Part shown: piece after piece, positions 35,597-45,418 of the stretch
Position numbering within the stretch: the first letter of the stretch is position 1
How the letters are laid out: every line of letters begins with the position of its first letter
Assembly: GCF_013359935.1 (NCBI RefSeq)
Contig: NZ_JABMCB010000185.1
Span: 62,001 to 126,000, forward strand
Length of the DNA: 64,000 bases
Direction: 5' to 3'
Source of the DNA: Paenibacillus xylanilyticus
GTDB lineage: Bacteria; Bacillota; Bacilli; Paenibacillales; Paenibacillaceae
Program-made: the position numbers and the translations under genes
Notes under the pieces: model-generated
Database searches by the model: none
The model's input: only the letters and a program-made list of their open reading frames with translations
What the model was told of the DNA's origin: nothing

Positions 35597-37291
35597 ATGA
35601 AATTTAGTGAATATACGTATACACGTCCCGATCTGGAAAAAATCAAAACATCATTCCATGAGCTTCTGAAAGGGTTTGAAGCAGCAGCTACGGTTGAAGA
35701 GCAGAGCGGATTTATGGATCAAATTAACGCCCTGCGCAGTGATTTTGAGACCATGGCGCAATTGGTCTATATCCGTCATTCCATTGATACCAATGATACG
35801 TTTTACAAAGCAGAAAACGAATTTCTCGATGAAAGCTCCCCAATCATTCAAGAATACATCACCGATTATTATCGGGCACTGGTTAACTCCAAATTTCGTG
35901 CTGAACTGGAGCAAAAATGGGGAACACAGCTGTTCCAACTAGCGGAGCAGTCCCTGAAAACATTTAGCCCGGAAATTATCGAAGACCTTCAAAAAGAGAA
36001 CAAACTTTCCACGGAGTACAACCAGCTGATTGCTTCGGCCAAAATTCCGTTTGAAGGTGAAGAACGTACATTGCCGCAGCTGCACCCGTTCGAATTGTCC
36101 ACGGACCGTTCAATGCGTGAGCGCGCTTCAGAAGCAAGATATACATTCATGGCCGAGCATGAAGCGGAATTTGATCGCATTTACGATGAACTGGTGAAAG
36201 TGCGTACTCAAATTGCGAAAAAATTAGGCTATCCGTCGTATGTAGAACTGGGCTATGACCGCATGAACCGTACGGATTATAACGCAGAGATGGTGTCTAA
36301 TTTCAGAGCACAGGTTCGGGATTATATCGTGCCCGTTGCAACAAAGCTCAGAGAGCGTCAGCGCAGCCGGATTGATGTGGACACCCTTTATTATTATGAC
36401 CAGGGTTTCAGCTTCAAGACAGGTAACCCGACACCGAAAGGTGATCCGGACTGGATTATTGAAAATGGTAAAAAAATGTACGCTGAATTGTCACCGGAGA
36501 CGGATACGTTCTTCCAGATGATGACGGATAACGAACTGATGGATTTGGTGAGCAAAAAAGGCAAGCAGGGTGGAGGCTATTGCACCTTCCTAAATGATTA
36601 TAAAGTGCCGTTTATTTTCTCGAACTTCAATGGTACTTCAGGGGATATCGATGTCCTGACACACGAAGCGGGACACGCGTTCCAGGTTTATGAGAGCCGT
36701 CACTTTGAAGTGCCGGAATACAACTGGCCGACTTATGAATCGGCAGAGATTCATTCCATGAGCATGGAGTTCTTCACATGGCCGTGGATGGAATTGTTCT
36801 TCAAGGAAGATACGGACAAATACAAGTTTGATCACCTGTCTTCAGGATTGCTCTTTATTCCTTACGGTGTTGCCGTGGATGAATTCCAGCACTTTGTTTA
36901 TGCCAACCCGGATGCAACACCGGCTGAGCGCAAACAGGCTTGGCGCAACATCGAGAAAACGTATCTGCCACACATCAATTATAAGGATAATGCCTATCTG
37001 GAGCAGGGTGGATTCTGGCACAAGCAGGGACACATTTTCTCCTCGCCGTTCTATTACATCGACTACACGCTGGCACAGATCTGTGCATTCCAGTTCTGGA
37101 AACGCAGTAACGAGGATATGAAGTCTGCATGGGCCGATTATCTGACCTTGTGCAAGGCGGGAGGAAGTCTCTCTTTCACAGGATTGGTTGAACTGGCAGG
37201 ACTGAACTCTCCCTTCGAGGACGGTTGTGTCTCATCCGTGATCGGAGATATTGAAGCCTGGCTGGATGGGGTAGACGATAAAGCGTTGTAA
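35597..37291 (+). CDS. M3 family oligoendopeptidase (PepF-like)
   Basis: A 564-residue cytoplasmic zinc metallopeptidase of family M3, degrading short peptides. The zinc motif is DVLTHEAGHAF, with His356, Glu357 and His360. The downstream Glu ligand lies in YESAEIHSMSMEFF, and the C-terminal HINYKDNAYLEQGGFWHKQGH is the conserved substrate-site region. The length fits the M3B oligoendopeptidase group. AAAGGG precedes the ATG. It is a single gene flanked by terminators. Confidence 0.93.
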   Translation: MKFSEYTYTRPDLEKIKTSFHELLKGFEAAATVEEQSGFMDQINALRSDFETMAQLVYIRHSIDTNDTFYKAENEFLDESSPIIQEYITDYYRALVNSKFRAELEQKWGTQLFQLAEQSLKTFSPEIIEDLQKENKLSTEYNQLIASAKIPFEGEERTLPQLHPFELSTDRSMRERASEARYTFMAEHEAEFDRIYDELVKVRTQIAKKLGYPSYVELGYDRMNRTDYNAEMVSNFRAQVRDYIVPVATKLRERQRSRIDVDTLYYYDQGFSFKTGNPTPKGDPDWIIENGKKMYAELSPETDTFFQMMTDNELMDLVSKKGKQGGGYCTFLNDYKVPFIFSNFNGTSGDIDVLTHEAGHAFQVYESRHFEVPEYNWPTYESAEIHSMSMEFFTWPWMELFFKEDTDKYKFDHLSSGLLFIPYGVAVDEFQHFVYANPDATPAERKQAWRNIEKTYLPHINYKDNAYLEQGGFWHKQGHIFSSPFYYIDYTLAQICAFQFWKRSNEDMKSAWADYLTLCKAGGSLSFTGLVELAGLNSPFEDGCVSSVIGDIEAWLDGVDDKAL

Positions 37292-37369
37292 ATTGGGTCT
37301 TTATTGAACCAATTACCTGGCTATCGAGAATGGCTGAATCGTACACTGACTGGGCAAGTGAAAATGAAG

Positions 37370-37403
37370 CGGCTTTGAAACCAAAGGTTTCAGGGCCGTT
37401 TTT
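37370..37403 (+). terminator. Rho-independent terminator after the M3 peptidase gene
   Basis: CGGCTTTGAAACC pairs with GGTTTCAGGGCCG around AAA, followed by TTTTT. Confidence 0.85.
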
Positions 37404-37559
37404 CGTATAGATTTAATGGGATGAACACGGTAAAGATGTGTGTAAAAAATGTGGATTTGTAACATTTCTCAGGCTAATTGTGATTAATTTCACTATATCT
37501 GAAAACGGATTCAGTTACAATGAAGATAGTAAATCAGGGGTTACAGGAGGCTGGTTCAG

Positions 37560-38711
37560 ATGGCAACACATGCTTATTATGTTCCGCCCGTGAACTTGAT
37601 GGGTCGAGGATGTTTACAGGAAGCAGGCAGGATGATTCAGGACATGGATTTTTGCAAAGCGCTAGTTGTAAGTGATCGACAGCTGATCTCTTCTGGTGTA
37701 GCGGAACAGGTATTGTCTATATTAAGAAAGTCAGGGCTAGACTATGTCGTATATGATGAAGTACAGCCCAATCCAACGTGTCAAAATGTGCATGAGGGTC
37801 TGAAAATATTTCAGGAACATGGCTGTGACGCCATTATATCTATAGGGGGAGGCTCGCCCCAGGACGCAGCCAAAGGGATTGGTATCGTAGCTACCAATGG
37901 TGGACATATTCGGGACTACGAAGGATTACATCAATCCCATCATAAGTCTGTGCCGCTTATAGCATTTAACACTACAGCAGGTACATCGAGTGAGGTGACC
38001 ATTAACTACGTGATTACAGATGAGGAACGAAAGGTGAAAATGGTAATGGTAGATCGAAACAGTCTGGTCTCCCTGTCCGTGAATGATCCGGAATTGATGC
38101 TGAGCAAGCCAGCAAGCCTTACGGCAGCTACAGGTATGGATGCTTTGACTCATGCGGTGGAAGCAATGGTTACCCCTGGTGGATTTACAGTGACCAGCGC
38201 AACAGCAGCAGCAGCGGTTGAACTGATCTTTGAATACCTGCCGAGAGCCGTCAGAGACGGAAGTGACCTCGAAGCACGGGAGCATATGACCTATGCCTGC
38301 TTCTTGGGTGGTATCGCCTTTAATAATGCCGGTTTGGGTTACGTGCATGCCATGGCACATCAACTCGGGGGAGTGTATGATCTGCCGCATGGTGTATGTA
38401 ACGCCATGCTGCTTCCTTATGTGGAGGAGATGAACGCGAAGCATGTGCCCGGCAAATTCCGCCATATCGCCAAAGCCATAGGCATGAATGTGAAGGGCAA
38501 GAGTGATGAGGAATGTTCCACATATGTCATTGATGCCATTCGCCAGCTTTCCAGGGAAGTGGGCATTCCAGAGAAGTTGTCTGAACTGGGTGTGACGGAT
38601 CCTGATCTTGAACTGCTTGCGGATAATGCAATGAAGGATGCCTGTGCCCCAGGGAACCCATATCAGCCTTCCAAAGAAGAAGTGGTTGAGCTTTTTCGGA
38701 AAATTGTATAA
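37560..38711 (+). CDS. iron-containing alcohol dehydrogenase
   Basis: A 383-residue group III (iron-activated) alcohol dehydrogenase that interconverts alcohols and aldehydes with NAD(P). Nucleotide binding is seen in ISIGGGSPQDAAKGIG and NTTAGTSSEVT. Metal ligands fall in GMDALTHAVEA (Asp, His) and in GYVHAMAHQLGGVYDLPHG (His residues). It is close to the ethanol/1,3-propanediol/threonine dehydrogenase group (YugK/AdhB-like). ACAGGAGG precedes the ATG. It is monocistronic with its own terminator. Confidence 0.93.
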   Translation: MATHAYYVPPVNLMGRGCLQEAGRMIQDMDFCKALVVSDRQLISSGVAEQVLSILRKSGLDYVVYDEVQPNPTCQNVHEGLKIFQEHGCDAIISIGGGSPQDAAKGIGIVATNGGHIRDYEGLHQSHHKSVPLIAFNTTAGTSSEVTINYVITDEERKVKMVMVDRNSLVSLSVNDPELMLSKPASLTAATGMDALTHAVEAMVTPGGFTVTSATAAAAVELIFEYLPRAVRDGSDLEAREHMTYACFLGGIAFNNAGLGYVHAMAHQLGGVYDLPHGVCNAMLLPYVEEMNAKHVPGKFRHIAKAIGMNVKGKSDEECSTYVIDAIRQLSREVGIPEKLSELGVTDPDLELLADNAMKDACAPGNPYQPSKEEVVELFRKIV

Positions 38712-38779
38712 ATGGTAGACATGCCAGGATGAAGCAGGGAGGGGAGGCAGCAAATAAATCATGCAAAGCAGGCATAATG

Positions 38780-38803
38780 AGCCGGGAGAAGTCCCGGCTT
38801 TTT
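38780..38803 (+). terminator. Rho-independent terminator after the alcohol dehydrogenase
   Basis: AGCCGGG and CCCGGCT with a 6-base loop, followed by TTTTT. Confidence 0.9.
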
Positions 38804-39275
38804 GTCTTGTCATGACACTTAGACATCACTTACTTTTCCATTTTAATCATTCGTACAGAAGCAAAAGGATTTTGATTCCTGTATAGCGAATACAATAATC
38901 TAATCACAGAAGAGCATCGGAAAGGAGTGATTTCGGACCTAAACTTTTGTCTTACGTTTCCAGCAAGATTCCTCAGCCCGTTTCGTGTTTAATGTTAATT
39001 AGGGATTGTGCATTGCATTTTTCACGGGGTACATCTTAATTTCGAATCCACCAATCACCTCTGCACGGCAAGTCACGGCTACTCTCTGCAATGATCAACC
39101 TACTCAGACATGACAATGAATGATGTTCAGTTGCAATCTCGTGTGAGATTTCATACCAATTACAAGGTTTGTCTGTACAGCATGCTCCTAATCATAACAA
39201 CAGCGTCCACACAACAGAATACAAGATTATGGGCTCTGAAATGAACTAGAACGAATGCGCGTGGAGGAGGCTGTA
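38804..39275. other. long intergenic region upstream of glgC
   Basis: About 470 bases with no gene I can support. A GAAAGGAG at about 38930 is not followed by a usable start. No clear promoter hexamers or hairpins were seen by eye. It may hold a long glg leader. Confidence 0.5.
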
Positions 39276-40448
39276 ATGATGGCAAAAAAAGAAGTTGTAG
39301 CGATGCTGCTCGCAGGAGGGCAAGGCAAAAGGTTAAAAGGGTTGACCAAATCATTGGCTAAGCCGGCTGTATACTTTGGCGGGACTTACCGGATCATTGA
39401 TTTTCCTCTAAGCAACTGCTCCAATTCGGGCATCGACACTGTCGGTGTGCTCACACAGTATGAACCTCTGGTACTCCATTCATATATTGGCATCGGCAGT
39501 GATTGGGATCTGGATCGCAAAAATGGCGGAGTTTATGTACTTCCTCCACATGAGCGTGAAGACGGGAGCAGCTGGTACCGTGGCACGGCGGATGCGATCC
39601 ACCGCAATTTGAACTTTATTGAACAATTCGATCCAGAACACGTGCTTATTCTATCTGGGGATCACATCTACAAAATGGATTACGAAAAGATGCTCCAGTA
39701 TCACAAAGAAAAAGATGCAGATTGCACCATATCGGTCATTGACGTACCGCTGGAAGAAGCCAGCAGGTTCGGGCTGCTCAATACCCACGATGACTACCGC
39801 ATCTACGAATTCGAAGAAAAGCCTCCTGAACCCAAAAGCACACTTGCTTCCATGGGTATCTATCTCTTCAAGTGGGATGTATTGAAACGCTTCCTGATCC
39901 AGGACGAACAGCAGGCATCCACCTCATACGATTTTGGCAAAGACATCATTCCCTTATTGCTTGAAAATGAAAAATCCTTATACGCCTACCCTTTTGAAGG
40001 GTACTGGAAAGACGTAGGCACCATCCGCAGTCTGTGGGAATCCAACATGGATCTGCTGGATGAGGATACACCGCTCAACCTGAATGATCCGGATTGGCGC
40101 ATATATACCCGTAATCCGAATCAGCCCGCTCAGTATATTTCGCCTGCCGCCAAGGTGCGGAACTGCATTATTAGTGAGGGCAGCGTTGTTCATGGTGAGG
40201 TCAATCATTCCGTATTGTTCTACGGGGTGGAGGTCGGAGAGCATAGTTCCGTAATTGATTCAGTTGTAATGCCTCGGGTAAAGATTGGGCAAAACGTCCG
40301 CATTCACAACGCCATCATTGCCGAAGGGCTGGTCATTCCAGATGGAGTTTATTTATCTCCTGCTCCGGAGGATGAAAGTGACGTATTGCTTGTTGACCAG
40401 GAGGAATTGGAACGACAGCTTCAACAGGGAATGACAACCAAAGTCTAA
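39276..40448 (+). CDS. glgC: glucose-1-phosphate adenylyltransferase, catalytic subunit
   Basis: A 390-residue nucleotidyltransferase making ADP-glucose, the glucosyl donor for glycogen. Visible: the nucleotide loop [27 protein letters not shown] with the metal-binding Asp, FEEKPPEP at the sugar site, and EGYWKDVGT. The C-terminus is a left-handed beta-helix ([20 protein letters not shown]). GGAGGAGG precedes ATG 39276 (an adjacent ATG at 39279 is possible). It is followed by glgD 26 bp later; together they form the GlgCD heteromer. Confidence 0.95.
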   Translation: MMAKKEVVAMLLAGGQGKRLKGLTKSLAKPAVYFGGTYRIIDFPLSNCSNSGIDTVGVLTQYEPLVLHSYIGIGSDWDLDRKNGGVYVLPPHEREDGSSWYRGTADAIHRNLNFIEQFDPEHVLILSGDHIYKMDYEKMLQYHKEKDADCTISVIDVPLEEASRFGLLNTHDDYRIYEFEEKPPEPKSTLASMGIYLFKWDVLKRFLIQDEQQASTSYDFGKDIIPLLLENEKSLYAYPFEGYWKDVGTIRSLWESNMDLLDEDTPLNLNDPDWRIYTRNPNQPAQYISPAAKVRNCIISEGSVVHGEVNHSVLFYGVEVGEHSSVIDSVVMPRVKIGQNVRIHNAIIAEGLVIPDGVYLSPAPEDESDVLLVDQEELERQLQQGMTTKV

Positions 40449-40474
40449 TCTGAGCCCAAAGGACGGTGCATGCG

Positions 40475-41578
40475 ATGAAACCATTAATCGGTGTTATTAA
40501 CCTTGATCAGGAACTAGAGGAATTGAAGGAATTGACGTACTTTCGCTGCGGAGCCGCGGTGCCTTATGCTGGGCGTTACCGTCTGATTGATTTTGTATTA
40601 TCCAACATGATGAATGCGGGCATAGAGAGTATTGGTGTTTTTGTCCGCCGCAAATACCGTTCGCTGATGGATCACCTGAGTGACGGCAAGCCCTGGGATC
40701 TGGATCGCAAGCATGGAGGCATGTTTATCTTGCCGCCGGACTGGAATGATCCGACCGATACGTCGCAGGGGGATTTGCAGCATTTTCATAACAATCTAGA
40801 TTTCTTCCACCGCGGGGCGGGGGAATACGTGGTTCATGCGGGCAGTCGGCATGTGACCAAAGCGGATCTGCAGGATGTCTACAGATATCATGTAAGCAAG
40901 GGAGCAGACGTGACTCTGGTTTGCAAAAGAGTGGACCAACTTCTTCCTGAGCACGACGCCTGTGTCAAAGTTGAACATGACGGGAACGGTAACGTGGTGG
41001 ACATTCACCAAAGCGCCGATCACCCGAATATATATACAGAAATTTTCATCATGGAAAAAAAGTTGTTCCTTCGCCAGGTGCAGCGCTGCATAGATCATGG
41101 CGAGAGTAATTTCTTCCGTGATGTCATCCAGAAAAATCCGGATGGATTGAACATTGCGGCCTACGCTTATGATGGTTATCACGCCGTGATCAATTCAATT
41201 GACAGCTACTATCGCAACAGTATGGAATTGTTGAATACGGGATTGTATGAACAACTGTTCAAGGAAGAACCGGTTCAGACCAAGATCAAGTATGAGGCAC
41301 CTGCCAAATATCTTGACACTGCAGAGGTGAAACACTCACTGCTTGCAAACGGCTGTATTGTGGGCGGCGAAGTGGAGAACAGCATTTTGTTCAGGGGCGT
41401 GCATGTAGCCAAGGGAGCCAAAATCAAAGGCTCGATTATTATGCAAAAATGTTATATCGGTGAAGATGCGGTACTGGAGAATGTCATTCTGGACAAAGAC
41501 GTTAAACTGACCGGTGGACAGACGCTCATCGGCGACCCGTCGAACCCGTATATCTTAGCAAAGAGCACTATTATCTAA
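40475..41578 (+). CDS. glgD: glucose-1-phosphate adenylyltransferase-like subunit GlgD
   Basis: A 367-residue paralog of GlgC. It keeps the overall fold (PYAGRYRLIDFVLSNMMNAGI, WDLDRKHGGMFILPPDW) and the beta-helix C-terminus, but lacks the GGxGxRL nucleotide loop (IGVINLDQELEELKELTYF instead) and several catalytic residues. In Firmicutes GlgD boosts the activity of GlgC. ATG 40475 is chosen; an in-frame GTG lies at 40466 next to the AAAGGA site. No glgA or glgB follows; instead a structured element and glgP come next. Confidence 0.93.
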   Translation: MKPLIGVINLDQELEELKELTYFRCGAAVPYAGRYRLIDFVLSNMMNAGIESIGVFVRRKYRSLMDHLSDGKPWDLDRKHGGMFILPPDWNDPTDTSQGDLQHFHNNLDFFHRGAGEYVVHAGSRHVTKADLQDVYRYHVSKGADVTLVCKRVDQLLPEHDACVKVEHDGNGNVVDIHQSADHPNIYTEIFIMEKKLFLRQVQRCIDHGESNFFRDVIQKNPDGLNIAAYAYDGYHAVINSIDSYYRNSMELLNTGLYEQLFKEEPVQTKIKYEAPAKYLDTAEVKHSLLANGCIVGGEVENSILFRGVHVAKGAKIKGSIIMQKCYIGEDAVLENVILDKDVKLTGGQTLIGDPSNPYILAKSTII

Positions 41579-41640
41579 TACCGGCTGTTAACCGATATCA
41601 TCTATAAATAAAATAAAAATTCTGTAGGGTGGAATACGCG

Positions 41641-41810
41641 CACGATAATGCTTGATAGGAGGCAGAAGTAGCGAAGGGGACGAAGTCGATTCTGGAGAAG
41701 CAGAGCGTTCGCATTTATCCCTGGATTTTAACCTTTTGAAAGGATTAAAAAAATCCAGGGATAACGGCGATCGAAAGAACGATTCGTAACCGGAACGGCC
41801 GCTTGCCGCA
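41641..41810 (+). ncRNA. structured leader element, copy 2 (upstream of glgP)
   Basis: Second copy of the element at 28009-28150. Core: CTGGAGAAGCAGAGCGTTCGC. The 14-bp perfect stem TATCCCTGGATTTT (41716-41729) pairs with AAAATCCAGGGATA (41750-41763), enclosing a CCTTT/AAAGG hairpin. The outer GTTCGC (41707-41712) pairs with GCGATC (41767-41772). It lies between glgD and the true start of glgP, in sense orientation. There is no T-run after the stem, so it is not a simple terminator. Confidence 0.6.
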
Positions 41811-41872
41811 TTCGAGCAGTAAAGCGTATGAAACTTACCATCCTACAGAATTTCACCGGGAGGAACCTGCTT

Positions 41873-44305
41873 TTGTTTGACAACAAGGAAACGTTCAAGA
41901 GTATCTTTCAACGGAATCTGGTCAGCAAATTGGGCAAACCGCTTGAAGAAGCCACGAAGGAAGATGTCTATCACGTTCTGGGAAGCATGATCCGTGAGTA
42001 TGCAGGTCAGGACTGGGCAGCGTCGAATCAGGGATTTAAGCAGCGCCAGGATAAACAGGTTTATTACTTCTCGCTGGAATTCCTGATTGGACGTCTGCTG
42101 GGTAACAATCTGTTGAATGTGAATGAACTGGAACTGGTCCGCGACAGTCTCGCCGAACTGGGATTCTCGCTGGAGGAAATAGAGGAACAGGAATCTGACG
42201 CAGGTTTGGGTAATGGCGGATTGGGCCGCCTGGCAGCGTGTTTTCTGGATTCGCTTGCATCACTCGGCTACGCCGGTCATGGATGCGGCATTCGGTACAA
42301 ATACGGATTGTTTGAGCAAAAAATCATTGGTGGCAACCAGGTAGAGCTGCCGGACAACTGGCTCGATAAGGGCAATGAATGGGAAGTACGACGCCCGGAC
42401 AAAAAGGTGGAAGTTCAGTTCTGGGGAAGAGTAGAGGCCTATGAACAGGGTGGACATTATCATTTTGTTACCAAAGATGCCGAATCCGTCGTTGCAGTTC
42501 CTTACGATATTCCTGTCTTGGGTTATGGTCAGCCGCATGTGAATACGCTCCGCCTGTGGAGTGCTGAACCGAAACGGGAAACATCACTGGATACCCCTTC
42601 GAACTATTACGGTTACCTGGATTACAGTCGCTCCGTGGAGTCGATTTCCGAGTTCCTGTATCCGGATGATTCCCAGTACGAGGGCAAACTGCTTCGTTTG
42701 AAACAGCAATACTTCATGTGTTCTGCCGGTGTGCAAAGTGCATTGCGGACATTCAACAAGCTGGAGCTGCCATATGACCGATTGCCAGACAAGGTCGCTT
42801 TCCACATTAATGATACCCATCCTACGCTGGTTATTCCGGAATTAATGCGTATCCTCATTGACATCAAAGGGTATGGTTGGGACGAAGCATGGGACATCAC
42901 TACGCGTACCGTTTCCTATACGAATCATACAACGCTTAGCGAGGCGCTGGAGAAGTGGCCTGTGTCTATGATCAGCAGGCTGTTACCTCGCATTTATATG
43001 ATTATAGAAGAGATTAACAAACGCTTCTGCGGCATGCTTCTGGATCGTTATCCGGGTGAACAAGATCGGATTCAGCACCTGGCCATCATTGCAAACGATC
43101 AAGTTCGTATGGCACATCTGGCGATAGTCGGCAGTCATAGTGTCAATGGTGTGGCAGCGCTGCATACTGAAATATTGAAGGAACGGGAGATGGCACCATT
43201 CTATGCCCTGTATCCGGAGCGTTTCAATAATAAGACGAATGGGATAACCCATCGCCGCTGGTTGATGCATGCGAATCCGAAACTGTCCAGCCTGATTACC
43301 GATACCATAGGAAGTGAATGGATTACCGAGCCGGGCAGGCTGAATGAACTCACGGGATTTGCAGATGATGCTTCTTTCCAGGAGCAGTTCAGGTCCATCA
43401 AACACGAAAATAAGGAACGGCTCGCTGCTTACATCCTGAATCATACCGGAACAGCAGTTAATCCGGATTCCATTTTTGATGTACAGGTGAAAAGGCTGCA
43501 TGGCTACAAACGCCAGCTGCTAAACATTTTGCACGTCATGCATCTGTATAACCGTCTCAAGAACGATTCGTCGTTTGATATCGTGCCACGTACGTTCATT
43601 TTTGGGGCGAAGGCCGCACCAAGTTACTATTTTGCGAAGAAAATTATCAAGCTGATCAATACGGTGGCAGATACCGTGAATCAGGATAAGGCTGTGAGTG
43701 ATCGTCTAAAGGTATTTTTCCTCGAAAATTATTCGGTATCTCTGGCTGAAAAGATTATTCCGGCCGCGGACGTTAGTGAACAGATCTCCACAGCCGGTAA
43801 GGAAGCTTCGGGTACGGGAAATATGAAATTTATGATGAACGGTGCATTAACCATCGGTACGATGGATGGGGCTAACGTGGAGATGGCGGAACAGGTTGGG
43901 GAAGAAAACATGTTTATCTTCGGTCTGCGTGCAGACGAAGTGCTGGATTATTACCGTTCAGGCAGCTATCGTCCATACGAGATTGTGCAGCAGGATGAAC
44001 GCATTCGCGAAGTGGTTGAACAGCTTGTTCATCCAGGTGCGTTCTGCTGCCGAGAAGGAGAGTTCTGGGATATCTATGACTCGCTGCTCGCACATGGAGA
44101 TGAATACTTTGTATTGCGTGACTTTGCTGCCTATGCAGATGCGCATGCGGCCATTGATAAGGCTTATCGGGATGTACCAGGCTGGGCACGCAAAACCGTG
44201 CTGAATACGGCACAATCCGGTATTTTCTCCAGTGATCGTACCATAAGTGAATATGCGACCGACATCTGGGGGATTCATCCGGTGTCTGGACACTGGAAGG
44301 GCTAA
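41873..44305 (+). CDS. glgP: glycogen phosphorylase
   Basis: An 810-residue PLP-dependent alpha-glucan phosphorylase releasing glucose-1-phosphate from glycogen. Motifs: KQVYYFSLEFLIGRLLG, GNGGLGRLAACFLDSLA, VKRLHGYKRQLLN, and the PLP-lysine region GTGNMKFMMNGALTIGTMDG. I place the start at TTG 41873, 9 bp after GGGAGG, because it gives (M)FDNKETFKSIF, matching the N-terminus of Bacillus GlgP. An ATG at 41828 has no ribosome site and adds 15 unconserved residues. It works against glgC/glgD in storage turnover. Confidence 0.93.
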   Translation: MFDNKETFKSIFQRNLVSKLGKPLEEATKEDVYHVLGSMIREYAGQDWAASNQGFKQRQDKQVYYFSLEFLIGRLLGNNLLNVNELELVRDSLAELGFSLEEIEEQESDAGLGNGGLGRLAACFLDSLASLGYAGHGCGIRYKYGLFEQKIIGGNQVELPDNWLDKGNEWEVRRPDKKVEVQFWGRVEAYEQGGHYHFVTKDAESVVAVPYDIPVLGYGQPHVNTLRLWSAEPKRETSLDTPSNYYGYLDYSRSVESISEFLYPDDSQYEGKLLRLKQQYFMCSAGVQSALRTFNKLELPYDRLPDKVAFHINDTHPTLVIPELMRILIDIKGYGWDEAWDITTRTVSYTNHTTLSEALEKWPVSMISRLLPRIYMIIEEINKRFCGMLLDRYPGEQDRIQHLAIIANDQVRMAHLAIVGSHSVNGVAALHTEILKEREMAPFYALYPERFNNKTNGITHRRWLMHANPKLSSLITDTIGSEWITEPGRLNELTGFADDASFQEQFRSIKHENKERLAAYILNHTGTAVNPDSIFDVQVKRLHGYKRQLLNILHVMHLYNRLKNDSSFDIVPRTFIFGAKAAPSYYFAKKIIKLINTVADTVNQDKAVSDRLKVFFLENYSVSLAEKIIPAADVSEQISTAGKEASGTGNMKFMMNGALTIGTMDGANVEMAEQVGEENMFIFGLRADEVLDYYRSGSYRPYEIVQQDERIREVVEQLVHPGAFCCREGEFWDIYDSLLAHGDEYFVLRDFAAYADAHAAIDKAYRDVPGWARKTVLNTAQSGIFSSDRTISEYATDIWGIHPVSGHWKG

Positions 44306-44345
44306 AATGAATAAGGGATTTATAAGGTTTTAAATAAGTGAAGAG

Positions 44346-44378
44346 ACAAAGTCCCCTTGATCCAAGGGGACTTTGTCA
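44346..44378 (+). terminator. strong stem-loop after glgP
   Basis: GACAAAGTCCCCTTG and CAAGGGGACTTTGTC form a perfect 15-bp stem with a 3-base loop. A T-rich stretch follows about 8 bases later. Confidence 0.7.
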
Positions 44379-44508
44379 TGCTGTTTTTGTTGTAGAAGAC
44401 GGTATTCTCATCTTCGCACGCAAAATCAAAAAAAGACGCTGCCGCTGAGCGATAATTAAGAAGAAATGATGGTATCTATATTCCGACCAAGAAAGGAACG
44501 TATTCGCC

Positions 44509-45375
44509 ATGGATCATTACACACGTATACAGCTTGCCATTACGTATCTCGAAGATCATTTGCAAGATGAATTTGATATTAGAGAAGCGTCGGCCAAAGC
44601 AGGCTTTTCCGCATTTCATTTCCAGCGTTTATTTCAGGCGATCACCGGATTTACCGTACTGGAGTATGTACGCAAACGCAGGTTGACTGAAGCTGCACGC
44701 CATTTGCGTGACTCGGCAGATGGCATACTCAATATTGCCTTGAGTTGGGGATATCAATCTCAGGAAGCGTTCACACGGGCATTCACGGCTCACTGGGGAA
44801 TGACACCCGCCCGGTTTCGCAGGCTGGATGAACAGCCGTGTTCTTCGAAGATGCAGCGGAGTATTGATTTTAATGATTATCGAACACAGCTGGGAGGAGA
44901 ATTTTATATGAATAAACCACACCTGGTTACTATGGATGCCATTCAGATTATAGGTTATGCGTACCAGACCAATTTAAATGGAGATCAGCATTATACGGAT
45001 ATCCCCGGATTTTATCATGATTTTGGCGCAGAGCAGAAATTTATGAATATCCCTGAACGAACACGTCCCGATTTGGCTTATGGGATAGCCTGTAGATTCG
45101 AAGATGATGGAGCGTTCACATTCCTTATTGGAGAGGAAAGTTCATCGGATGCGCCGGAGCTTCAGCCGGGATATACGACGTTTGAGATTCCGGGCGGCTT
45201 CTACGCTGAGTTCACGGTCGATGGTTCCGGGCAAGATATCCGGAAAATGATTTATGGCAGCTGGCTGCCTCAGTCAAATTATGAACGCAGGGAAGGACCT
45301 GATTTCGAGGTGACCGATGTGTGGAAATCAACCCCTGAGCAATTGGACATGAAGATCTACATTCCGATAAAATAA
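44509..45375 (+). CDS. AraC family regulator with GyrI-like ligand-binding domain
   Basis: A 288-residue regulator with reversed order compared with sugar AraC proteins: the AraC DNA-binding domain is at the N-terminus (residues 1-105; DIREASAKAGFSAFHFQRLF and LNIALSWGYQSQEAFTRAF). A GyrI-like/effector-binding domain fills about 140-288 (VTMDAIQIIGYAYQTN, FEIPGGFYAEFTVDG). This is the Rob/BmrR-like multidrug-binding layout. GAAAGGA precedes the ATG. It has 43 bp to the downstream vanZ-like gene and may control it. Confidence 0.9.
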   Translation: MDHYTRIQLAITYLEDHLQDEFDIREASAKAGFSAFHFQRLFQAITGFTVLEYVRKRRLTEAARHLRDSADGILNIALSWGYQSQEAFTRAFTAHWGMTPARFRRLDEQPCSSKMQRSIDFNDYRTQLGGEFYMNKPHLVTMDAIQIIGYAYQTNLNGDQHYTDIPGFYHDFGAEQKFMNIPERTRPDLAYGIACRFEDDGAFTFLIGEESSSDAPELQPGYTTFEIPGGFYAEFTVDGSGQDIRKMIYGSWLPQSNYERREGPDFEVTDVWKSTPEQLDMKIYIPIK

Positions 45376-45418
45376 AGGAGCCGCTCTGCGAAAAAAAAGG
45401 ACCGGAGGATTACAGAGA

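Noticed and set aside
41625..41645. AGGGTGGAATACGCG resembles the T-box antiterminator motif AGGGTGGTACCGCG.
   Set aside because: There is an extra base pattern in the core, no specifier stem or terminator with GUCCC follows, and the ppaC copy of the element lacks it. The downstream gene is not amino-acid related.
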